DNA of 64,000 bases from Herbidospora daliensis (GTDB taxonomy: Bacteria > Actinomycetota > Actinomycetes > Streptosporangiales > Streptosporangiaceae): assembly GCF_001570585.1 (NCBI RefSeq), contig NZ_BBXF01000001.1, positions 923,691 to 987,690 on the forward strand. The letters are read 5' to 3'. Both the position numbers and the translations under genes were made by a program. The stretch's first letter is position 1. Every line of letters begins with the position of its first letter. The notes below the pieces were generated by a model. The model saw only the letters and a program-made list of their open reading frames with translations. It was not told the origin of the DNA and made no database searches. Below, in pieces: positions 34,846 through 43,405 of this stretch.

Positions 34846-34860
34846 GTGATGATTGATCAC
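34846..34860. promoter_or_regulatory. Inverted repeat upstream of the orphan cydB
   Basis: GTGAT-N5-ATCAC, perfect 5-bp arms, directly upstream of the putative -10 of the orphan cydB. It resembles a TGTGA/TCACA-type operator but with 7 rather than 6 nt between the TGTGA and TCAC elements, so it is not a canonical Rex or CRP site. Confidence 0.35.
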
Positions 34861-35501
34861 ACGGAACGGAGGCACGCCCGGGTTTCGTCGTCGGTGAGCT
34901 GCTCGAACCGTTCGTACCAGCCGCCGACGGAACCGAACTCCTCGGGCGCGATGACCGCGACGACCTCGTCGGCCTCGGTTTCGAGCGATCTGACCGCCGC
35001 GGCGGCGCCCACCGGGACCGCGAGGGTGACGCGGTGCGGGTGCTGGGCCCGGACCGCCCGCAGGGCCGCGCGGGCCGTGCCGCCGGTGGCCAGGCCGTCG
35101 TCGACCACGATCACGTCACGGCCGCGCAGGTCGGGAGGTGGACGTCCGTCGCGGTAGGCGTCGACCCGGCGGGCCAGTTCGGCGCGTTCGGCCGCCACGA
35201 CGTCGTCGAGGTCGCTCGCGCGGTAGCCGGTCCGGCGCAGCATGGCCCGGTCGAAGACCGGTTCGCCGCCCTCGGCGATGGCCCCCAGGCCCAGCTCGGG
35301 CTGGAGGGGATGGCCGAGCTTGCGGGTCACCAGCACGTCGAGCGGCACCCCGAGCGCCTGGGCGACCACCGCGCCGACGGCCACCCCGCCGCGCGGCAGC
35401 GCGAGCACGAGGTCGGCGGGCGTGCCCGCCAGCGCCTCCGCGAGGAGCGCGCCGGCGGACGTGCGATCCGGGAAGGGGTCCACCTTTCCGGTCCTACCCA
35501 C
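34857..35501 (-). CDS. Phosphoribosyltransferase-fold protein
   Basis: 214 aa. The PRPP-binding loop VIVVDDGLATGGTARAAL is well kept, and VTRKLGHPLQPELGLGAIAEGG is characteristic of the stand-alone actinobacterial phosphoribosyltransferase family often seen in stress regions. It may act on a nucleobase or be regulatory. It starts 5 bp after rsgA with GTG at 35501, though an in-frame GTG at 35483 preceded by GGAAAG is possible. It is followed by the orphan cydB. Confidence 0.82.
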   Translation of the reverse strand: MGRTGKVDPFPDRTSAGALLAEALAGTPADLVLALPRGGVAVGAVVAQALGVPLDVLVTRKLGHPLQPELGLGAIAEGGEPVFDRAMLRRTGYRASDLDDVVAAERAELARRVDAYRDGRPPPDLRGRDVIVVDDGLATGGTARAALRAVRAQHPHRVTLAVPVGAAAAVRSLETEADEVVAVIAPEEFGSVGGWYERFEQLTDDETRACLRSV

Positions 35502-35505
35502 CCGA

Positions 35506-36606
35506 TCAGGGACGGCCGCGGCCCCGCATGCCCTTGTGGATGATTTTCCACTTCCTGGTCTCCTCGGCCTGGAGCCGGGCGTCGCTGCGCCGCGCCATCC
35601 AGGCCGCCTCGCGCTGGAGCTTGCGCCAGCTCTCCAGCCGACGTTCGGGCAGCTCGCCGCTCTCCAGCGCCGCCATGACCGCGCAGCCCGGCTCCGACTC
35701 GTGGGAGCAGTCGCCGAAGCGGCACTGCTCGGCCAGGTCCTCGATCTCCGAGAACACGCGGTCGACGCCGTCGGACATGTCGAACAGGCCGACCCGGCGG
35801 ATGCCCGGGGTGTCGATGACGATGCCGCCGCCGGGCAGCGGGATCAGCTCCCGATGGACGGTGGTGTGGCGGCCCCGGCCGTCGCCGGCCCTGACCTGCT
35901 GGGTCTCCATGACCTCGCCGCCCGCCAGGGCGTTGACGAGGCTCGACTTGCCCGCGCCGGAGGCGCCCAGGATCACGGCGGTCCGCGACCCCATCAGGTA
36001 GGAGCGCACGGCCTCGACCCCGTCGCCGGTGAACGACGACACGGCGTGCACGTCGACGCCCGGCGCGGCGTTCCGCACGTCGGCCAGCAGGTCGTCGAGG
36101 CCCTGCTCGAAGAGGTCGGCCTTGGTGATGACGACGACGGGCGTGCCGCCGCTCTCCCAGGCCAGCGCGGTCAGCCGCTCGATGCGGCCGAGGTCGGCGA
36201 AGTCGGTCGCGTGCATGGCCGGTTCGGCCACGAACACGATGTCGACGTTGGCGGCCAGCACCTGGCCCTGCCCGTCGCCCGACAACCCGCCGCGCGAGTC
36301 GCGGGACACTCCGCCCCGGACGAACGCGGTGGCCCTGGGCAGCACCTCGTCGAGTTCGTGGCGGCCCTCGGCGAGCAGCCGCAGCGCCACCCAGTCGCCC
36401 ACGCAGGGCAACTTGGTGGGGTCGGCGGCGGATTCCCGGCGCACCCGGGCGCCGTAGTGGGCCTGGATCTGGCCCTGTTCGGTGATGACCTCGGCGGCGC
36501 CGCGGTGCACCCGGGAGACCCGGCCCGGGATGGTGTCCGCGGGGAGGGTACGCGAGTCGTCCCAGCCGAGGAGAGAAAGATCGAAAACGAGCGGATCGAA
36601 GAACAC
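35506..36606 (-). CDS. rsgA: Ribosome small-subunit GTPase RsgA
   Basis: 366 aa. After an OB-fold domain come the circularly permuted GTPase motifs: VVVITKADL (G4), AVSSFTGDG (G5), GASGAGKSSLVN (G1) and DTPGIRRVG (G3). The zinc knuckle CRFGDCSHESEPGC follows. It checks late assembly of the 30S subunit, releasing maturation factors upon GTP hydrolysis. The GTG start at 36606 has no convincing ribosome site, and a 17-codon upstream frame with a strong one lies 42 bp before it. It heads a run with the phosphoribosyltransferase and orphan cydB genes. Confidence 0.92.
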   Translation of the reverse strand: MFFDPLVFDLSLLGWDDSRTLPADTIPGRVSRVHRGAAEVITEQGQIQAHYGARVRRESAADPTKLPCVGDWVALRLLAEGRHELDEVLPRATAFVRGGVSRDSRGGLSGDGQGQVLAANVDIVFVAEPAMHATDFADLGRIERLTALAWESGGTPVVVITKADLFEQGLDDLLADVRNAAPGVDVHAVSSFTGDGVEAVRSYLMGSRTAVILGASGAGKSSLVNALAGGEVMETQQVRAGDGRGRHTTVHRELIPLPGGGIVIDTPGIRRVGLFDMSDGVDRVFSEIEDLAEQCRFGDCSHESEPGCAVMAALESGELPERRLESWRKLQREAAWMARRSDARLQAEETRKWKIIHKGMRGRGRP

Positions 36607-36647
36607 TTCGGGTGAAACCCTTCAGGATGGAACAGGCCCCGCGTACG

Positions 36648-36701
36648 TCAGCGGGCGGCCCGGAGGTGGATGGACGACAGGCTCAGGAGAAAGACCCGCA
36701 T
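36648..36701 (-). CDS. 17-aa upstream ORF before rsgA, possible leader peptide
   Basis: ATG at 36701 is preceded by GGGAGGTGGCGACAAC, a strong ribosome site at good spacing. The frame MRVFLLSLSSIHLRAAR ends with TGA at 36648. Its end overlaps a GC hairpin (GCCCGC/GCGGG) and a second hairpin, GGGT-TTC-ACCC, sits just before the weak rsgA start. It may couple or attenuate rsgA translation. It carries no run of one amino acid. Confidence 0.35.
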   Translation of the reverse strand: MRVFLLSLSSIHLRAAR

Positions 36702-36767
36702 GTTGTCGCCACCTCCCTGAAGGAAAGACCGGCTCGTTCCGGCCACGCAGAACCCTAGGACAGACGC

Positions 36768-36811
36768 GAAGGGCCCCGCAACGCCTTTTTCACGCGCCGC
36801 GGGGCCCTTCG
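36768..36811. terminator. Strong terminator after glyA
   Basis: CGAAGGGCCCCGC (36768-36780) pairs perfectly over 13 bp with GCGGGGCCCTTCG (36799-36811), loop 18 nt, 7 bp beyond the glyA stop. A T5 run sits in the loop, none after the stem. Symmetric, so it would insulate glyA and rsgA. Confidence 0.75.
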
Positions 36812-36818
36812 TCGTGGA

Positions 36819-38084
<1,266 letters not shown>

Positions 38085-38117
38085 TGAGCGCCTTCCTCGG
38101 AACTCGACGACTGCGTC

Positions 38118-38192
38118 GACCCAGGCGCACGGCCGACGCGGTTTCCGCTCCCCGGTGGTGCCCCACCTCATAGCGCCAGTAGCGAGAACCCC
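38118..38192 (-). ncRNA. ZTP (pfl) riboswitch upstream of glyA
   Basis: On the minus strand the leader contains ACTGGCG, then the hairpin GGTGGG-GCA-CCACC followed by GGGGAGCG, and, 20 nt further on, GCGCCTGGG, the pfl-motif hallmarks in the right order; the GGTT/AACC and CGC/GCG pairs form the outer stem. The aptamer senses the purine intermediate ZTP/ZMP, which builds up when 10-formyl-tetrahydrofolate is short, and turns on one-carbon genes. Its 3' end is about 20 nt before the glyA ribosome site, so translational control is likely. Confidence 0.88.
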
Positions 38193-38205
38193 ACCTTATC
38201 GGCTG

Positions 38206-39162
38206 TCAGTGCTGCCGGGTGTTACCCGCGAGCGGCCACAGGCGGTCGACCTCGGCGTTGAGGGTGGCCCCGATCAGCACCGCCAGGGCGGTGATGTAGA
38301 GCCAGAGCAGCACCGCGATGGGCGCGGCCAGCGAGCCGTAGATGGACAGCGGGTCGAACCAGGCGGCCAGCACCTCGCGCAGCACGGCCGCGCAGATGAT
38401 CCAGATCACCAGGGCCAGCAGCGCGCCGGGCACCTCGCGCCACCATCGGGTCCGCATCGGCACGCTCACGTGGTAGAGCAGCGTGAGCATGAGCACCGAG
38501 CCGGCCACCACCACGGGCCAGTAGAAGATCGAGATGAGCGGTTCGTAGTCGGGCAGGGCGGTGGCCAGCAGGGTCGGCCCGACGACCAGGATCGGCATGA
38601 CGACCAGGCCGATCAGCAGGGCCGCGAGGTAGAGGCCGAAGCTGAAGATCCGGGTGCGGATGATGCCCCGGGTCTCGCCCATGCCGTAGGCGATGGAGAT
38701 CAGGTCGACGTACACGAAGAGAGCACGGGAGCCCGACCACAACGAGAGCAGGAAGCCGACCGAGATCAGCGAGACCTCGCCGCCGTTGAAGACGTTGTCG
38801 ATCAGCGGCTCGACCACACGCTGGACGGCGTCGGGGGTGAACAGCAGGTCGGCGTGCTCGATCACCGACGCCTTGATGTCGGTGATCGTGCCGGGGCCGA
38901 GCAGCCCGGAGAGGTGACCGAGGACACCCAGCAGCCCGAGCACGAACGGCGGCAGCGACAGCAGGGCGAAGAACGCCGCCTCGCCCGCGAGGCCGGTGAC
39001 GCGGTAGTTGACCCCGGCCATCGTGGTGGCCTTGACCAGCGCCCAGAAGCCGCTGCCGGCGAAGCGCTCCATCCCGGCGCGGGCGCGCGCCATGCCGGCG
39101 CGGGACTGGTGCCCGAACCAGTGGCGGCGGGACCGGCGCCGGGGCGCGTTCGCTGAGGTCAT
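38206..39162 (-). CDS. YihY/BrkB-family membrane protein
   Basis: About 318 aa from ATG 39162 (an ATG at 39174 is equally possible; neither has a clear ribosome site). After a basic N-terminus come six hydrophobic spans with the family signatures GLAGEAAFFALLSLPPFVLGLLG, SLWSGSRALFVYVDLISIAYG and WLYITALAVLIGATLNAEVDR. YihY-family proteins are inner-membrane proteins of unclear function, formerly called ribonuclease BN. It lies back-to-back with the sulfite reductase operon and ends 14 bp before the ZTP riboswitch. Confidence 0.82.
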   Translation of the reverse strand: MTSANAPRRRSRRHWFGHQSRAGMARARAGMERFAGSGFWALVKATTMAGVNYRVTGLAGEAAFFALLSLPPFVLGLLGVLGHLSGLLGPGTITDIKASVIEHADLLFTPDAVQRVVEPLIDNVFNGGEVSLISVGFLLSLWSGSRALFVYVDLISIAYGMGETRGIIRTRIFSFGLYLAALLIGLVVMPILVVGPTLLATALPDYEPLISIFYWPVVVAGSVLMLTLLYHVSVPMRTRWWREVPGALLALVIWIICAAVLREVLAAWFDPLSIYGSLAAPIAVLLWLYITALAVLIGATLNAEVDRLWPLAGNTRQH

Positions 39163-39192
39163 CGGCGTCAACATTACGTGTCTCGCGAAGGG

Positions 39193-39207
39193 GTCCACAC
39201 TGTGGAC
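39193..39207. promoter_or_regulatory. 15-bp palindrome before the sulfite reductase promoter
   Basis: GTCCACA-C-TGTGGAC is perfectly symmetric. It ends 6 bp before the -35 hexamer of the leader-peptide promoter and 31 bp from the yihY start, so a regulator bound here could act on either gene. No known consensus is claimed. Confidence 0.45.
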
Positions 39208-39213
39208 GCAAAC

Positions 39214-39242
39214 TTGGACATCAAGTACCCGCAAGGTATTGT
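39214..39242 (+). promoter_or_regulatory. Housekeeping-sigma promoter of the sulfate-assimilation operon
   Basis: TTGGAC (39214-39219), 17 nt, TATTGT (39237-39242). Optimal spacing for the principal sigma factor. The distance to the leader-peptide ATG at 39250 is 7 nt, so transcription should start at that A, making the leader ORF leaderless. Confidence 0.65.
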
Positions 39243-39249
39243 TACGGAC

Positions 39250-39333
39250 ATGCCAGTGGACCCGATGCTCGTCGTGCGCCGCCACGTCGATCTCCAGCGC
39301 GTCCACAGCGCCATCTGTATCGACGCCCGTTGA
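39250..39333 (+). CDS. 27-aa Cys-containing leader peptide
   Basis: The frame reads MPVDPMLVVRRHVDL, then QRVHSAICIDAR and TGA at 39331. The RRHVDLQRV...AIC core is that of small actinobacterial leader peptides found ahead of sulfur-metabolism operons. The single Cys codon (TGT, 39316-39318) lies three bases before the 5' arm of a terminator. A ribosome stalled there when cysteinyl-tRNA is short would mask that arm and allow read-through into the sulfite reductase gene. The ATG is probably the first base of the transcript. Confidence 0.75.
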   Translation: MPVDPMLVVRRHVDLQRVHSAICIDAR

Positions 39334-39380
39334 TCGCCGCCCCTTCTTTCTGTTAAGGGCGCGTGACAGGCGTCTTTTTT
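39322..39380 (+). terminator. Attenuator between leader peptide and sulfite reductase
   Basis: GACGCC (39322-39327), inside the last codons of the leader peptide, pairs with GGCGTC (39369-39374), followed directly by six T. Inside it CGCCGCCCCTT (39336-39346) can pair with AAGGGCGCG with two bulges. This is an intrinsic terminator whose 5' arm overlaps the leader ORF, the layout of ribosome-mediated attenuation. Confidence 0.7.
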
Positions 39381-39454
39381 CATGCCCCCGCACTCAGCGC
39401 CGAGGCGGGAGGAAAAGCCTGGACGCGCGCGACCACCACTTGGAAAGGTCCCGC

Positions 39455-41137
39455 ATGAGCACCCCGGCCCGCCCGGCGAACCGCCACCACAAGCGCCCTC
39501 GCGGCGAAGGTCAGTGGGCTCTCGGCTATCGCGAGCCCCTGAACAAGAACGAGGAGAACAAGAAGAACGACGACGGCCTCAACGTCCGTCAGCGGATCAT
39601 CGACGTCTACTCCAAGCGCGGCTTCGACTCGATCGACCCCGCCGACCTGCGCGGCCGCATGCGCTGGTACGGCCTCTACACGCAGCGCAAGCCCGGGATC
39701 GACGGCGGCAAGACCGCGATCCTGGAGCCCGAGGAGCTCGACGACCGCTACTTCATGCTCCGCATCCGCATCGACGGCGGCCAGCTCGACCTCAACCAGC
39801 TGCGGGTCATCGCGGGCATCTCCAACGACTTCGGCCGGGGCACCGCCGACATCACCGACCGGCAGAACGTCCAGCTGCACTGGGTCGAGATCGAGTCGGT
39901 CCCGGAGATCTGGGAGCGCCTCGAAGCGGTCGGCCTGTCCACGACCGAGGCGTGCGGCGACACCCCGCGCGTGATCCTGGGCTGCCCCCTGGCGGGCGTC
40001 GACGCCGACGAGGTGATCGACGGGCGCGAGCAGATCCGCGAGGTGTACGACCGGTTCATCGGCGACAAGGCGTTCTCCAACCTGCCCCGCAAGTTCAAGT
40101 CGGCGATCAGCGGCTGCGGCGCCCACTGCACCGTCCACGAGATCAACGACGTGGCGTTCGTGGGCGTGGTGAACGAGGCCGGCGAGGCCGGGTTCGACGT
40201 CTGGGTGGGCGGCGGCCTGTCGACCAACCCGATGATCGGCAAGCGGCTCGGCGCGTTCGTCCGGCCCGACCAGGTGGGCGACGTCTACGGCGGCGTGATC
40301 GGCATCTTCCGCGACTACGGCTACCGGCGGCTGCGCCACCGGGCCCGCATCAAGTTCCTGGTGAACGACTGGGGCGCCGAGAAGTTCCGGCAGATCCTCC
40401 AGGACGAATACCTGAACTACGCGCTGCCCGACGGCCCCGCCCCCGAGCTGGCCGACGAGACCCGGCGCGACCACGTCGGCGTCCGCCGCCAGAAGGACGG
40501 GAAGTTCTACGTCGGCTTCGCGCCCAAGGTCGGCCGGGTCGACGGCGACACCCTGGCGAAGATCGCCGACCTGGCCGAGGCCCACGGGTCGAACCGGGTC
40601 GCGATGACGGTCGAGCAGAAGATGGTCGTGCTCGACGTGCCCGAAGACCGGGTCGAGTCGCTCGTCGACGGCCTCGACGCGATCGGCCTGAAGGTGCGCC
40701 CCTCGACGTTCCGGCGCCAGACGATGGCCTGCACCGGCATCGAGTACTGCAAGCTCGCGATCGTCGAGACCAAGGCGACCGCGACGACGCTGATCCACGA
40801 GCTGGAGAACCGGCTGCCCGACTTCGAGCACCCCCTCACGATCAACGTGAACGGCTGCCCGAATTCCTGCGCCCGCATCCAGGTCGCCGACATCGGCCTG
40901 AAGGGCCAGCTCGTCGTCAACGAGGCGGGCGAGCAGGTCGAGGGCTTCCAGATCCACCTGGGCGGCTCCCTGGGCGCCACCCCGGGCTTCGGCCGCAAGG
41001 TCCGCGGCCTGAAGACCACCGCGGAAGACTTGCCCGACTACGTCGAGCGGGTGGCCTCCAACTACGCCAAGCAGCGCAGCGACGACGAGTCCTTCGCCGC
41101 CTGGGTCCAGCGGGCCGACGAAGCGGACCTGAAATGA
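39455..41137 (+). CDS. sir: Ferredoxin-dependent assimilatory sulfite reductase
   Basis: 560 aa from ATG 39455. Two ferrodoxin-like repeats flank the sirohaem/4Fe-4S cysteines in ACTGIEYCKLA (C-X5-C) and NGCPNSCAR (C-X3-C). RGTADITDRQNVQLHW and GVGGGLS-like DVWVGGGLSTNP complete the nitrite/sulfite reductase family. The neighbours cysH and a sirohydrochlorin chelatase decide for sulfite over nitrite. It reduces sulfite to sulfide with six electrons. Expression should be set by the cysteine leader-peptide attenuator upstream. Its stop overlaps the next small gene (ATGA). Confidence 0.9.
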   Translation: MSTPARPANRHHKRPRGEGQWALGYREPLNKNEENKKNDDGLNVRQRIIDVYSKRGFDSIDPADLRGRMRWYGLYTQRKPGIDGGKTAILEPEELDDRYFMLRIRIDGGQLDLNQLRVIAGISNDFGRGTADITDRQNVQLHWVEIESVPEIWERLEAVGLSTTEACGDTPRVILGCPLAGVDADEVIDGREQIREVYDRFIGDKAFSNLPRKFKSAISGCGAHCTVHEINDVAFVGVVNEAGEAGFDVWVGGGLSTNPMIGKRLGAFVRPDQVGDVYGGVIGIFRDYGYRRLRHRARIKFLVNDWGAEKFRQILQDEYLNYALPDGPAPELADETRRDHVGVRRQKDGKFYVGFAPKVGRVDGDTLAKIADLAEAHGSNRVAMTVEQKMVVLDVPEDRVESLVDGLDAIGLKVRPSTFRRQTMACTGIEYCKLAIVETKATATTLIHELENRLPDFEHPLTINVNGCPNSCARIQVADIGLKGQLVVNEAGEQVEGFQIHLGGSLGATPGFGRKVRGLKTTAEDLPDYVERVASNYAKQRSDDESFAAWVQRADEADLK

Positions 41138-41286
41138 GCGAGCGGGCCGCTCCGTACTACTGCCCGTATTGCGGTGAAGAAGATCTCGAACCGTACGTCT
41201 CCGACGAGGAGCCGTACGGATGGTACTGCCGGAGCTGCGCCCGGGCCTTCCGGGTGAAGTTCCTGGGGATAGGCGTTCGATCGTGA
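41134..41286 (+). CDS. 50-aa zinc-ribbon protein between sir and cysH
   Basis: MSERAAPYYCPYCGEEDL begins a 50-residue protein with two Cys pairs, CPYC and CRSC, 18 residues apart, a zinc-ribbon layout. ATG 41134 overlaps the sir stop by ATGA, and its own stop overlaps a possible GTG of cysH, so it is translated with both. The acidic middle and basic end suggest protein binding; it may help sulfite reductase or hand over electrons or metal. Function unknown. Confidence 0.7.
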   Translation: MSERAAPYYCPYCGEEDLEPYVSDEEPYGWYCRSCARAFRVKFLGIGVRS

Positions 41287-41306
41287 CCCCCCGTGAGGAG
41301 AGCGTG

Positions 41307-42035
41307 ATGACCCTGGTGGACATCGAGGTTGAGCTAGAGCGCCGACGCGGCGTGCTCGACCTCCAGAGCATCGTCGAGTCGGCGGCCGAGTTCCTCGAGG
41401 ACGCCCCCGCCCGAGAGATCATCCGCTGGGCGGCGGCGACCTTCGGCGACCGCATGTGTCTCACCTCCTCGATGTCCGACGCGCTGCTGATCGACCTGGT
41501 GAGCCGGGTCAAGCCGGGCGTCGACGTGCTGTTCATCGACACCGGCTACCACTTCGCCGAGACGATCGGCACCCGCGACGCGGTCGAGGCCGTCTACGAC
41601 GTCAACCTGATCAACATCACCCCGTCGCGGACCGTCGCCGAGCAGGACCGCGACCTCGGGCCGCGCCTGCACGGCCGCAACCCCGACCTGTGCTGCTTCC
41701 TGCGCAAGGTCGAGCCGCTGAACCGGGCGCTGGAGCCCTACCTGGCGTGGATCTCTGGCATCCGCCGCGACGAGTCGCCGACCCGGACCGGCACGAAGGT
41801 CGTCGAGTGGGACGCCAAGCGCCAGATGGTCAAGGTCAACCCGATCGCGCGGTGGACCCAGGAGGACGTCGACAACTACATCGCCGACAACGGGGTCCTG
41901 ATCAACCCGCTCCACTACGACAACTACCCCTCGATCGGCTGCGCCCCCTGCACCCGCAGGGTCGCCGACGGCGAAGACGCGCGGTCGGGCCGCTGGGCCG
42001 GGCTGGGCAAGATCGAGTGCGGTATCCACCTTTGA
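41307..42035 (+). CDS. cysH: Adenylylsulfate (APS/PAPS) reductase
   Basis: 242 aa from ATG 41307 with AGGAG 6 nt upstream (GTG at 41283, overlapping the previous stop, is an alternative). The substrate loop is SSMSDALLIDLVSRV, and DVLFIDTGYHF follows. The iron-sulfur cysteines LCCFLRKVEPL and SIGCAPCTR mark the 4Fe-4S-containing class that normally uses APS. The C-terminal ECGIHL carries the catalytic Cys. It makes sulfite for the reductase encoded upstream. Confidence 0.92.
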   Translation: MTLVDIEVELERRRGVLDLQSIVESAAEFLEDAPAREIIRWAAATFGDRMCLTSSMSDALLIDLVSRVKPGVDVLFIDTGYHFAETIGTRDAVEAVYDVNLINITPSRTVAEQDRDLGPRLHGRNPDLCCFLRKVEPLNRALEPYLAWISGIRRDESPTRTGTKVVEWDAKRQMVKVNPIARWTQEDVDNYIADNGVLINPLHYDNYPSIGCAPCTRRVADGEDARSGRWAGLGKIECGIHL

Positions 42036-42754
42036 CGCCTCTGGTGGCCGTGGCGCACGGGTCCCGCGACCCGCGCGCCGCCGCCGTGGCCGAGGCGCTG
42101 CTGCACCGGGTCAGGCTGGCGCGGCCCGGCCTCGACGTCCGGGTCAGCTACCTCGACCACGTGAAGCCGGCGCTGACCGAGGCGCTGGCCCCGCTCGCCG
42201 AGGCGGTCGTGGTGCCGCTGCTGCTGACGGCGGCCTACCACAGCAAGGTCGACATCCCGGGGGCGCTGGCCGGGGTCGGCGCCCGGGTCGAGGTCAGCCC
42301 CACGCTGGGCCCCGACCCGCTGCTGACGGCCGCCCTGGAGCGCCGCCTGGCCGAGGCCGGGACCGTGGTCGGCGACCCCGGCACGGCCGTGGTGCTGGTG
42401 TCGGCCGGGTCGAGCGACCCGACCGCCAACGCGACCGTCCGGCGCATCGCCCGCGACTGGGCCCGCTCGCGGCCGTGGTGGGCGGTCACGACCGCGTACG
42501 CCAGCGCGTCGGGCCCCCGTCCGGCCGAGGCGGTGGCGATGCTGCGCGCGGCCGGGGCGCCCCGCGTGGTGGTCGCGCCCTACCTGCTTGCGCCGGGCTT
42601 CTTCGCCGACAAGGTGGCCCGGGAGGCCCTGGCGGCCGGGGCCGACCTGGTGGCCGACAGCCTGGGACCCGCCCCGGAACTGGTGCGGATCGTGCTCGAC
42701 CGCTACGACTCAGTCGATCTCGCAGCGGACCGGTTCGAGCGTCTCCCGGCCTGA
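42032..42754 (+). CDS. Sirohydrochlorin chelatase (CbiX/SirB-like)
   Basis: 240 aa, a tandem of two CbiX-like halves. The N-terminal half has VAHGSRDPRA and TAAYHSKVDIP, which hold the catalytic His pair; the second half has VSAGSSDPTAN in the same place and is probably structural. It inserts iron into sirohydrochlorin to give sirohaem for the sulfite reductase. The TTG start at 42032 overlaps the cysH stop (TTGA). Its last 45 bp overlap a convergent gene. Confidence 0.85.
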   Translation: MTPLVAVAHGSRDPRAAAVAEALLHRVRLARPGLDVRVSYLDHVKPALTEALAPLAEAVVVPLLLTAAYHSKVDIPGALAGVGARVEVSPTLGPDPLLTAALERRLAEAGTVVGDPGTAVVLVSAGSSDPTANATVRRIARDWARSRPWWAVTTAYASASGPRPAEAVAMLRAAGAPRVVVAPYLLAPGFFADKVAREALAAGADLVADSLGPAPELVRIVLDRYDSVDLAADRFERLPA

Positions 42755-43405
42755 GCCCGCGCGGTCGACCACGAGCGGCTGCGCGCAGTCGGCGGGCGGG
42801 CTGAACAGGCCCGGGTAGCGGTAGACGTGGATCGTGGCGAACATCTTCTCGTCGCGGGCCTGCTCCGCGCGTTCCTCGATCTCGGCGGCGGTGAGCGTGC
42901 CGGGCGCCTCGGTGTAGGGGAAGACCCGGGCGGTCACCCTGACCATGCCGTCAGACTGCACGGGCCTGTCGGGGTCGCCGACGTTGTCCCAGCGCAACTC
43001 GGTGATCGGCCCGCAGGGGGCCTGGGCGACCAGTTCGTCCTTGACCCACAACCCCGCATAAGCCTGGGTGCCGGTGCAGTGGACGAAGACCTCCATCGGC
43101 CCGGCGCCCGCCGGGTAGAACACGTCGTCGAGCTCCCCGGGCGACTGCGCCGAGTCGGCGTCCATCTGGTAGACGACCTGCTCCGTCGGGACGGGCGGCT
43201 GGGGCCGGGCCAGGGTGTGGTCGCCGGCGGGCAGCGCCCCCGGGAGGACGGCGAACATGCCGGCCGCCACGGCGGTGGCCGCCGCCGCGGTCCCCAGCGC
43301 GGTCCGGCGCCGACGGATGCGGCCGGCCCGCCGGTCGATCTCCTTCAGGGAGATCCGGTGTACGGGGGCCTCACGGGTGTCGTCCTCGAAAAGCTCACGG
43401 ATCAT
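42710..43405 (-). CDS. Membrane-anchored protein partnered with a SigE-type sigma factor
   Basis: 231 aa. A cytoplasmic N-terminus of about 35 residues (ISLKEIDRRAGRIRRRR) is followed by one hydrophobic span (TALGTAAAATAVAAGMFAVLPG) and an extracytoplasmic domain of about 170 residues with several cysteines. ATG overlaps the sigma gene stop by ATGA. Position and topology fit an anti-sigma factor or sensor, but no zinc anti-sigma motif is seen, so this is inference. It overlaps the chelatase gene by 45 bp on the other strand. Confidence 0.65.
   Translation of the reverse strand: MIRELFEDDTREAPVHRISLKEIDRRAGRIRRRRTALGTAAAATAVAAGMFAVLPGALPAGDHTLARPQPPVPTEQVVYQMDADSAQSPGELDDVFYPAGAGPMEVFVHCTGTQAYAGLWVKDELVAQAPCGPITELRWDNVGDPDRPVQSDGMVRVTARVFPYTEAPGTLTAAEIEERAEQARDEKMFATIHVYRYPGLFSPPADCAQPLVVDRAGSGRETLEPVRCEID

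Noticed and set aside
34844-34862. Rex or CRP site upstream of the orphan cydB.
   Set aside because: The half-sites are spaced 7 nt instead of 6 and the last position fails; kept only as an unspecified palindrome.
38085-38171. Longer glyA N-terminus (29 extra residues).
   Set aside because: This part coincides with the ZTP riboswitch and its linker, and the ATG at 38084 has the ribosome site and the usual SHMT N-terminus.
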